NCBI GenBank assembly: GCA_002503395.1
Contig: DARQ01000045.1
Coordinates: forward strand, 30,250-42,543
Direction: 5' to 3'
Origin: Euryarchaeota archaeon UBA60
GTDB lineage: Archaea > Thermoplasmatota > Poseidoniia > Poseidoniales > Poseidoniaceae
Length of the DNA stretch: 12,294 nucleotides
The translations under genes and the position numbers were made by a program. The notes beneath the pieces were generated by a model. It was not told where the DNA came from. It saw nothing but the letters and a program-made list of their open reading frames with translations, and ran no database searches. This document shows positions 5,831 to 12,294 of this stretch, piece by piece. Positions within the stretch are counted from its first letter, which is position 1; the number at the start of each line of letters is the position of its first letter.

Positions 5831-8722
5831 ATGGACAGTGATGCCAAAGGCTCTGGTGTCAACTCCTTGGCAAATCGGCTCAAAGATGTCCGCAACAAGG
5901 AATGGTACGCCAAGAGTAGTGCCGCCGGCCGAGCGCTGAATGAAAAAATCGAATCCGCCACCAACGTGATGTGGGAAAAGTCACAGCGCGGATTAGACCG
6001 ATTATATGCTACCGTTCTTGAGATGCCCAAGGTCACGGTTGCCCTGATGATCATCATGGCCGCATGGTTCGGCTGGGTCGGTTCGGATTTCCAATCGCTG
6101 ATTGAAGATGATGTCGAGATATTCCTCCCCGAAGGCGCTGACTCAACCGACTTGTTGCTTGAGGTGCGGAAGGAATGGACGACTGATTTAGCGATAATCT
6201 ACATTCAATCCAGCAATGCTCGAATCGGCAACGGTGAAGGCGATAATATAACTGAAAAGCAAATTCTTGAAGAGATTTCCTGGGTTGAAGGAGATGAAGA
6301 TAATCGAGGAGCGGGAGAGGATAAACGCGGTGTAGACTGGGATAAGGAAGACCACGGTAGAAATGATGGCGCCCTGTGGGTCATCTCAATTGCCCAGGTG
6401 ATAAAAGAGGTCAACAGCAGTGACGGCCGATTCAATGTCGCGATGTGTGACCACGGCCTACAAAGTCGCTTGGGAGTCGAACTCGATTGTGAAGAGCGCA
6501 ATGAACAAATCGGCAGCGGGGGAGAATACACTATTCCCGACCAAGAAAGAATCGATGAGATTCTCGAACAGGCTCAGGGATTGGTAGATTCCCTGGTCAA
6601 GGATACCAATGGTGACGGGATATACGACACTGCGGCCATCATCATCGGCTTGAATCACGACATGTCGACAACCGGAGAATATTTCGACTTCGAAACATAC
6701 CTCAACCATGTAGAGGACATCATCAATACGACCAATCGCCCCAATGACATGCGTCGCACAACGATGATTCTTACGGGTTTGACCAAAGTCCTCGAGGATG
6801 TATCCGACGAGATTTTTGAAGACTTGAAGGAAATGCTGCCGATTTCACTGCTTATCGTCGTAGTGGTAGTAACCGTTCTGCACCGCTCTTGGAAAATTGT
6901 CATCATCACCGGCTTGCCTATTTGCATGGCTCTGGCCGTAACCTTCGGCTCGGCGGTATTACTCAAAATGACACTGACGCCGATGATTGTCGCCACCGGT
7001 CCGATATTGATCGGCCTCGGGGTCGACTATTCTCTGCATATGATCAATCGGATCGAGGAATCTCGCAACCGAATCATAGACCGGAAAAATGAGGATAACT
7101 ACGAGCGACGGCGCCGTGGTGAAAGCGAAGAGGAGGTTCCCGAACTATGGGACCCAGTGATTTATCGTCAAGCCGTGCTGGAGATGACCAAGACCACTGG
7201 AGTTGCAGTATTTTTCTCCGCCTTGACCACGATAATCGGATTCTCGGTGATGATTCTACCGCAAATCGTCCCGGTGATACCGATTCGCTCGGTCGGCATG
7301 ACCCTGTGCATCGGGATATTCGCCACCCTGATTTTCAGCATCATCCTAGTTCCGACCTTGGGGTGGTTATTTCGTTTCCACAAACGTGAAAATCCGCTGG
7401 CTTGGGGTAAGATAAGCCAATTCCCAGTCAAACACTTCGGCGTTGTCCTACTTGTTGCCGGTGTAATCACCGCCTACGGCGCATACATTCTGGAAGAGGA
7501 GATGAACAAGCCGATAACCGGTTCGTCCGAGGCCCCCGAGGGAATAATCTCGCTCGAGACTTTAGCGACTTATTCCGAGCAATTCGGCTCGGGTCAGACC
7601 TCGATGTTCATCTTCGATGCCGAGGCGCGTGGCGAGATGAACAATACCAAGGCGATTCGTGACCTTCCGGTGCTCGATGCGATGGATGGAATAGAACAGA
7701 AAATCGCCGCCATCGAGCACACAAATACCACCAGTGTGATTACTTTCTTCAAGAGCATCCCGGTGAATATAGAACTTGTCGACGGAGTTTCGCTCTATCA
7801 AGGGAGCCTGTGGGATCTGCTCCACGATGATTGTTGGGAAAGCAACGACCCGGTCGAGTGCAATGTGTGGTTAGCGTTGGATGCAACCGGCCCTGAAGGA
7901 AGGAAGGGTTTGCGCAAGGACTTGGTGAATGTCGCTTTCGATACACTTTCTTCTGAAGTCAAATGGATGTTACTCAACGAAGCAGATAGCAAATCATTGG
8001 TCTATGTCACCCAACCATACATGAATCTGATTTATGCCGGCGGTCTGCGCGACCAAATCGACGACATTCTACTCGAAGAACCAGAGGAACCTGGGACAAA
8101 AGCCTCCAAGTTGACCGGCGGCCTACCGGTTTCTCTCGATATCAACAAGGGGATTCACGATACGCAAGCATACACTACAATAGTCACGCTATTCGTCTTG
8201 ACCCTCGTCCTGATGGTTGTTTTCAGAAGCCCGAGGCTCGGACTTTACACGATGATTCCGGTCGCTGTGGTCATCTTATGGCAACCATTGCTGATGCGGT
8301 CTGGTGATGTCAACGTCAACATCTTCACAGCGATGATAGGAACCATCGTCTTCGGCATCGGTGTCGATGATGCAATACATGTGATGCACAGGATACGGGA
8401 AGAAGGCGAATCCGCGGTTGGTATAACCAAGGCGGTAGAGCACACCGGTCAGACAATTTTCGAGACCTCACTGACTACGGTTGCCGGTATGGCGGCTGGA
8501 TTCTTCGTCTCGTTTCCTGGTCTGGAGAATTTCTTCGTGGTGATGATGCTACTGATTTGTTTTGCCTTCCTGACCTCTGCATTCCTTCTACCGGCCATCC
8601 TTACCGCTCACAACAAGGCTACTTCAGCGCTGTTCGGTAAAGCGAAATGGGGTGATTTGGAAGGCGCACCTTCACTGGATTCTGGCGAAGTGGTCGAGGT
8701 TGAATTGCTGGCAAAAAGTTGA
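5831..8722 (+). CDS. RND superfamily (MMPL/HAE3-like) membrane transporter, 963 residues
   Basis: The two-fold RND layout is clear. TM1 is at about 66-84, a large outside domain spans 85-330, TM2-6 fall between 335 and 512, TM7 is at about 535-553, a second outside domain spans 555-775, and TM8-12 fall between 780 and 925. The TM4 and TM10 signatures are GLGVDYSLHM at 395-404 and GIGVDDAIHV at 842-851, with the acidic residues that carry the proton relay in this superfamily. Such proteins export lipids or hydrophobic compounds using the ion gradient; the substrate here is unknown. Unusual parts are a very acidic stretch at 135-180, a calcium-loop-like DTNGDG at 258-263, and a 40-residue charged cytoplasmic insert (RRRRGESEEE) between TM4 and TM5. 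The outside loops hold exactly two close cysteine pairs, C206/C220 and C668/C677. One chain with 12 helices argues against SecD or SecF. No strong ribosome binding site precedes the ATG. Confidence 0.93.
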   Translation: MDSDAKGSGVNSLANRLKDVRNKEWYAKSSAAGRALNEKIESATNVMWEKSQRGLDRLYATVLEMPKVTVALMIIMAAWFGWVGSDFQSLIEDDVEIFLPEGADSTDLLLEVRKEWTTDLAIIYIQSSNARIGNGEGDNITEKQILEEISWVEGDEDNRGAGEDKRGVDWDKEDHGRNDGALWVISIAQVIKEVNSSDGRFNVAMCDHGLQSRLGVELDCEERNEQIGSGGEYTIPDQERIDEILEQAQGLVDSLVKDTNGDGIYDTAAIIIGLNHDMSTTGEYFDFETYLNHVEDIINTTNRPNDMRRTTMILTGLTKVLEDVSDEIFEDLKEMLPISLLIVVVVVTVLHRSWKIVIITGLPICMALAVTFGSAVLLKMTLTPMIVATGPILIGLGVDYSLHMINRIEESRNRIIDRKNEDNYERRRRGESEEEVPELWDPVIYRQAVLEMTKTTGVAVFFSALTTIIGFSVMILPQIVPVIPIRSVGMTLCIGIFATLIFSIILVPTLGWLFRFHKRENPLAWGKISQFPVKHFGVVLLVAGVITAYGAYILEEEMNKPITGSSEAPEGIISLETLATYSEQFGSGQTSMFIFDAEARGEMNNTKAIRDLPVLDAMDGIEQKIAAIEHTNTTSVITFFKSIPVNIELVDGVSLYQGSLWDLLHDDCWESNDPVECNVWLALDATGPEGRKGLRKDLVNVAFDTLSSEVKWMLLNEADSKSLVYVTQPYMNLIYAGGLRDQIDDILLEEPEEPGTKASKLTGGLPVSLDINKGIHDTQAYTTIVTLFVLTLVLMVVFRSPRLGLYTMIPVAVVILWQPLLMRSGDVNVNIFTAMIGTIVFGIGVDDAIHVMHRIREEGESAVGITKAVEHTGQTIFETSLTTVAGMAAGFFVSFPGLENFFVVMMLLICFAFLTSAFLLPAILTAHNKATSALFGKAKWGDLEGAPSLDSGEVVEVELLAKS

Positions 8723-8771
8723 GCTAAACTCTGCCCCACCTTCGCTGACAAGCAAATCCCACGACCATTTA

Positions 8772-8837
8772 ATTCACCCACTTTCCCTCGGCTCTGTGCA
8801 AGGTGGGTTGGGAACAGCACGGCTCGGGCAAGTGAAT
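8772..8837. repeat. Imperfect inverted repeat between convergent RND and RNase P RNA genes
   Basis: ATTCAC (8772-8777) pairs with GTGAAT (8832-8837), CCC (8785-8787) with GGG (8826-8828), and GTGC (8796-8799) with GCAC (8817-8820), with bulges between. Its right arm ends one base before the RNase P RNA P1 stem. The position between two convergent 3' ends suggests a shared end-of-transcript element, but the pairing is imperfect. Confidence 0.35.
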
Positions 8838-9143
8838 GGAGGAGTAGGGAATAAGCCCCTTTCTGTTCGCCGTTTGACCGGTTGACCACATTCAACTTTG
8901 CATCCTACCCGCCCCTATGCGTGCCGCCATAGCAGGGCTGTTTGGACTTGCTCCGATGGGGATGCTCGTCTCATCGAGGGCTGGGCAATCTCGTCCTGTC
9001 GGATTCATCGTACACACCCAGTCTCGTTCGTTTCTGCTGCATTGTCCTAGCCATCTCTGACCACGTTCTTATCTCGCCATCTGCACTACGGAGAGGGGAC
9101 TTTCCTCAGGGTCGAGCCCTGTCAGCGGTCCTCCTACACCTCC
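8838..9143 (-). ncRNA. rnpB: RNase P RNA, archaeal type
   Basis: The catalytic RNA of RNase P, which removes 5' leaders from precursor tRNAs. On the minus strand the conserved regions appear in order: GAGGAAAGTCC (CR-I, 9107-9097), GATGAATCC (CR-II area, 9009-9001), GGAGCAAGTCCAAACAG (CR-III area, 8954-8938) and ACAGAAAGGGGCTTA (CR-V, 8866-8852). Helix P4 forms as AAG-U-CCCC (9102-9095) with GGGGCTT (8859-8853), leaving the universally bulged U at 9099. P1 pairs 9143-9133 with 8848-8838, ten of eleven positions matching, and sets the ends. P2 is CGCTG (9127-9123) with CGGCG (8872-8868), and P3 is a short hairpin at 9120-9108. About 306 nt fits archaeal type A RNAs. The gene begins 34 bp after the stop of the surface-protein gene on the same strand. 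Open frames across it are accidental. Confidence 0.93.
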
Positions 9144-9164
9144 GACCGGGGGCTGGCTTGCTCG

Positions 9165-9172
9165 CATTTGAA
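9165..9172 (-). promoter_or_regulatory. Possible TATA box of the RNase P RNA gene
   Basis: The minus strand reads TTCAAATG here. Its centre is about 25 bases before the predicted first base of the RNA at 9143, the spacing expected of an archaeal TATA box. The match to consensus is weak. Read-through from the surface-protein gene is the alternative source of transcription. Confidence 0.35.
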
Positions 9173-9177
9173 CCCTA

Positions 9178-12100
9178 TCATTGCTGAGGAGGGTGCTGAT
9201 ACCCACTCTGAGCATATGGGTCGACGTATCCGGTATATGCCGCTGCCTCGGCATCACCGGCCGGATAGACTGCTTGTTGCTGGTCATGAACCACCGTCGG
9301 GGGAGATGGATACTGCTTCTGTGCTTGAGATTGGGCGACCATTGCGGTTTGATTGGCGACATCCTCCTCCCAATCCTCATCATCGACCCAGGTTTCGCCA
9401 CTCCCACCTTGTCTCATCAGGGCGACAAAAACAATCGATAAAATCACCATCAGACTAACCGCCAACCAGATGTAAATCGCATCCACGCCCGCCACGGTGG
9501 CACCGAATAAGCCATCCGGAGACGCCTCGACAATCCGCAATGTCGGGCCGGTCGCCACTTCGCCGGTACTGATGATTGTCGCTTCAATCCATACCGCGCC
9601 GAGTCCTTCGAGATTCCACACCGAATCGGAGGTATTGTGCGAGCCGGCCTCGATGTAAAGGTAGGTCTGGTCGAGTTCAGTTCTCACTCCACCCGGCCGT
9701 ATCACTTCGACCAGAATCTCAACTTGGCCGCCCAGTTTTCCGCTATTGTGTACGGTGATGCTGACGGTGAGACTCTCACCTTCATTGAGGTCGCCCCATT
9801 TGGAATATTCAATATCACTGCGCTGCATCGAGAAGGATGGCGCTCTCTGCTCGATCGTCCAAGTACCTAGTGGAATCACTTCGGAATTCAGCAGGTCATC
9901 GAATTGGTTGCCAGCCATATCGGCACCTACTAGCCAAACAATCAATTCCAGCGCCGCCAGGTCAGCACCAGCCTCGAGCGCCGAGGTGGCGTCGATCAGA
10001 GCCATGACCGGAATCGACTGCCCCGACAGTCGGTTTTCCATGAAAGTAGGCATTACCATACCTTCGGCGACAGGCAGGGCACCGGGAAGGGCATCAAGTG
10101 GCTGGATTCGCCAATTTACCTGAACTGAGTTGGTATTCAACTGCTCCAGTTCCTTGACTCGTATCTCAACTTCGAGTTCAGAAAGATCTTCCATGGTAAG
10201 TACTGCACTCGGTCGTGGGGAGAGGACTTCTGTCACCACCGGTCTATCGCCATCGACAACTATCCACATCACCGGGGTCGAGCGGTCGGTCAAATCCTCG
10301 GCATTTGCCGGGATGTTGGCAAGTTCGACACTCAGCGGATGGTCGCCCGATGTCAATGGCATCTCAAGTTCGGCGGTAAAGCCACCACCATTTGCAAGAA
10401 CCGTGTGACGCTTGCCATCGAGGAGAATGGCGACGTCGACCTGAGCGTTCACCAACACTCCATCCGATGACCACATCACCTCGCCTTGAATGGTAGCGGC
10501 AGCCCCTGGCCTCACCCATGCACCTTCGCTATTCGGCACCGAATCAGCGATGGTGACGTTCATTGAAGAGCGGGTGATCATCATATCGGGAGAATAGCGC
10601 CAGCGCATATCGGGTAGTAAGGTGAAGGAACTCTGTCCGGCACGGTCTATCACTTCCACCGCGGGCTCTCGTGAAAGATAGGAATCGGGCAACAATGTCC
10701 ACTGTAATTGGAAGGTGACGCTCATCTCCATACTTGATGAATAGGGGGTGGTATTTCCATAACGAGCTCCGAGAACACACGATTCAATTAACAGGTAAGG
10801 TGATTGTGAAGTACATCTCTGGTCGTCTCCATCCCAGATTATCGCCAGATTGTCATCCTGCGAATTACTGGCCAATTCAATCCGCACGCTCGATAGGTCA
10901 GAGATGCCATTGCCTTCCTCAAGCGGCACATTCAGAGTGTAGAATGTTTCCGGATGCAACCACTGATGAGCACCGTCGGCATAGTATACCTCGTTACCCA
11001 AGATATTTGGCGCGATATCACGTAACACCTGATACATGAAGAGATGCTGGTCAGAGCCGCCGCCACCACCGCCAACCAATAGATTTCCAGCCGGGTCGGC
11101 GCCGCTCAGATATCCGGCAACCAAATCGCCATCAGTGGCTGCTGTATCATCAATAGTCAAGACATAAATGCCGGTCAAAGTCGACAAATTTGTTGGTAAA
11201 TCGATTGAATTTGAGACATATTCGTTGCCATCGGGCAGACCATCACCATCGATGTCGTGAATCCACTGCTTCCAAAGATGTAGGTTAATGGCCCGAGGAA
11301 GTACCGGTCGGTCGTATATAGTGAACTCGATGCGCTGATTTATGCTCGGGGCGAGGTGGTCGTGGCGCGCTATACTCATGTCGACCACCTCGGGAGCTAG
11401 CGAATCGGTCTGGAAGGTATCGGATATGACCGAATAGGCAACCCCTTGGCCATTCAGCCCGGATAAACGAACTTCCCAGGTGATGTATGCACCAGAAGAG
11501 GGGACGGCAGCTGACATCGTCGCCAATCCCTTTTCCAATGTCGTGGTCGAGTTCAGTTGCACTCCACTCTGCCACAGGCTTACCTCGACCTCGCCACTGC
11601 GAGGCGACCACGAGTCACCCACATCCTCGAAACCGATTTTGGCAACCACATCAACAACTGCCCCGGGGGACAGGAAAAGTGCGGTTTTGGTAACTTGCTC
11701 TCCATTTTGGTTGATAACCCACCAATCATCCAGATTAACGTCATTCTCGACCCCTTTGGTCGAACCCGAGCCAAAAGCAAATACCTTGGGCAAAGAGTGG
11801 GTTCCAGAAACTGTGACCATCGAGGTACGAACATCGAGGAGGTCTTCATCATCCCAACTAGAATCGAAACGGAAACTCCAATGTACGCGTATCAGGGTGT
11901 TATTTTGGGTAATATGCATAGGGTTCTGTGGATGCCACTCAATTAGGTCATAATCTCCCTGGCCCTGGCAATTTCCAGCCATCTCACCTTGGCTGACTGC
12001 GGGCTGAACCGCGTCTGATGTGCAATGAAAACTCGCATATCTGTTGATACCCGCAAGGTCCAGTTCCACCCTTTGCGCATCCTCCTGGGTATCGAATAGA

Positions 12101-12294
12101 ACATCGACTTCAATCCATTGCCATGACGGTGTCAGTGGCTCGGATTGAGAGACATTGGTCATCGACATGCTGATTATATTCGGGCCGGTTGATGAGGACG
12201 TTCTGGCCATTCTGGCAAAATACCCCGCAGGCATTTCTGATTGTAGTGGAATCGGGATGAATTGAGTGCCCGAAATCCCCGATTGGGAAGCGAT
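9178..12294 (-). CDS. Giant cell-surface protein with Ig-like/CARDB-like domains, one membrane helix and a Q/P/Y-rich tail (5' end cut by window)
   Basis: The frame is open to the right window edge, so at least 1038 residues are present and the N-terminus is missing; an internal ATG at 12234 is used only for numbering. Residues 1-915 are beta-rich and extracytoplasmic, built of what look like several immunoglobulin-like units. They include an N-terminal unit with C71/C89, a calcium-loop stretch DIDGDGLPDGNE at 327-338 (TSP3/EF-hand-like), a poly-Gly turn near 388-393, a C474/C486 loop, and a final unit at about 797-900 resembling CARDB or archaeal adhesion domains (SLTVSITVHNSGKLGG). Seven N-x-S/T sequons lie in this part. 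A membrane helix at about 918-940 is followed by an acidic segment (DDEDWEED) and a low-complexity cytoplasmic tail rich in Gln, Pro and Tyr. It is probably a surface, adhesion or S-layer-associated protein. Ligand and function are unknown. RNase P RNA follows 34 bp downstream. Confidence 0.88.
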   Translation of the reverse strand: MASQSGISGTQFIPIPLQSEMPAGYFARMARTSSSTGPNIISMSMTNVSQSEPLTPSWQWIEVDVLFDTQEDAQRVELDLAGINRYASFHCTSDAVQPAVSQGEMAGNCQGQGDYDLIEWHPQNPMHITQNNTLIRVHWSFRFDSSWDDEDLLDVRTSMVTVSGTHSLPKVFAFGSGSTKGVENDVNLDDWWVINQNGEQVTKTALFLSPGAVVDVVAKIGFEDVGDSWSPRSGEVEVSLWQSGVQLNSTTTLEKGLATMSAAVPSSGAYITWEVRLSGLNGQGVAYSVISDTFQTDSLAPEVVDMSIARHDHLAPSINQRIEFTIYDRPVLPRAINLHLWKQWIHDIDGDGLPDGNEYVSNSIDLPTNLSTLTGIYVLTIDDTAATDGDLVAGYLSGADPAGNLLVGGGGGGSDQHLFMYQVLRDIAPNILGNEVYYADGAHQWLHPETFYTLNVPLEEGNGISDLSSVRIELASNSQDDNLAIIWDGDDQRCTSQSPYLLIESCVLGARYGNTTPYSSSMEMSVTFQLQWTLLPDSYLSREPAVEVIDRAGQSSFTLLPDMRWRYSPDMMITRSSMNVTIADSVPNSEGAWVRPGAAATIQGEVMWSSDGVLVNAQVDVAILLDGKRHTVLANGGGFTAELEMPLTSGDHPLSVELANIPANAEDLTDRSTPVMWIVVDGDRPVVTEVLSPRPSAVLTMEDLSELEVEIRVKELEQLNTNSVQVNWRIQPLDALPGALPVAEGMVMPTFMENRLSGQSIPVMALIDATSALEAGADLAALELIVWLVGADMAGNQFDDLLNSEVIPLGTWTIEQRAPSFSMQRSDIEYSKWGDLNEGESLTVSITVHNSGKLGGQVEILVEVIRPGGVRTELDQTYLYIEAGSHNTSDSVWNLEGLGAVWIEATIISTGEVATGPTLRIVEASPDGLFGATVAGVDAIYIWLAVSLMVILSIVFVALMRQGGSGETWVDDEDWEEDVANQTAMVAQSQAQKQYPSPPTVVHDQQQAVYPAGDAEAAAYTGYVDPYAQSGYQHPPQQ

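Noticed and set aside
5831..8722. SecDF protein-export factor as the identity of the RND protein
   Set aside because: Both halves carry the MMPL/HAE3-type GxGVD motifs in a single 12-helix chain; archaeal SecD and SecF are separate six-helix proteins with different motifs.
9165..9175. GGGTTCAAATG on the minus strand resembling a tRNA T-loop
   Set aside because: The flanking bases do not form the T stem and no acceptor or anticodon arm can be found upstream.
8608..9407. Open frames on both strands across the RNase P RNA region
   Set aside because: They overlap the RNA's conserved helices, have no protein-like composition, and the RNA signal is far stronger.
1..12294. Insertion sequences, CRISPR arrays, phage or defence genes
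   Set aside because: No transposase, integrase, nuclease or regularly spaced direct repeats were seen. The window reads as ordinary envelope and housekeeping chromosome.

Overview
The window looks like a piece of an archaeal chromosome, most likely a marine planktonic euryarchaeon of the Poseidoniales (Marine Group II) type. The reasons are an RNase P RNA with archaeal-style conserved regions, TATA-like boxes in place of bacterial -35/-10 promoters, tightly overlapping genes, a GT2 glycosyltransferase with a two-helix membrane anchor, and a large surface protein that ends in one membrane helix plus a Gln/Pro/Tyr-rich tail. The lineage is inferred from gene style and content; no taxonomic marker was aligned.

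Layout. Position 3-947 (+) is the 3' part of a gene for a C-terminally membrane-anchored thioredoxin-fold protein (CPSC). A small unknown gene follows (1085-1363, +). On the opposite strand is a three-gene overlapping cluster, read right to left: a GalE-like sugar-nucleotide epimerase (3843-2884), an N-terminally anchored thioredoxin-fold protein with CPYC (2897-2184) and a VKOR-family membrane oxidoreductase (2184-1471). A 358-bp divergent spacer leads to an 84-residue conserved-looking small protein (4202-4456, +). It is followed by a perfectly stacked 13-bp hairpin with a UNCG-type tetraloop, and then by the GT2 glycosyltransferase (4626-5570, +). After a 260-bp spacer comes a 963-residue RND/MMPL-type transporter (5831-8722, +). 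The roughly 455-bp gap after it holds an RNase P RNA gene on the minus strand (about 9143-8838). The remaining 3.1 kb is the C-terminal part of a giant cell-surface protein (12294-9178, -) whose N-terminus lies outside the window.

How the genes could work together. VKOR plus a DsbA/TlpA-like thioredoxin is a known pairing for making disulfide bonds outside the cytoplasm, and a second anchored thioredoxin sits immediately beside it. The two large membrane or surface proteins in the window carry cysteines in local pairs in the segments predicted to lie outside (RND C206/C220 and C668/C677; surface protein C71/C89 and C474/C486), which makes them plausible clients. The epimerase and the GT2 enzyme suggest sugar activation and lipid-linked sugar transfer for surface glycosylation; the surface protein has seven N-x-S/T sequons in its outside part. 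Read together, the window looks like a cell-envelope biogenesis neighbourhood (oxidative folding, glycosylation, envelope transport, surface protein) with a housekeeping RNA gene inside it. That link is inference. Nothing in the window is clearly a mobile element, CRISPR array, tRNA or rRNA.
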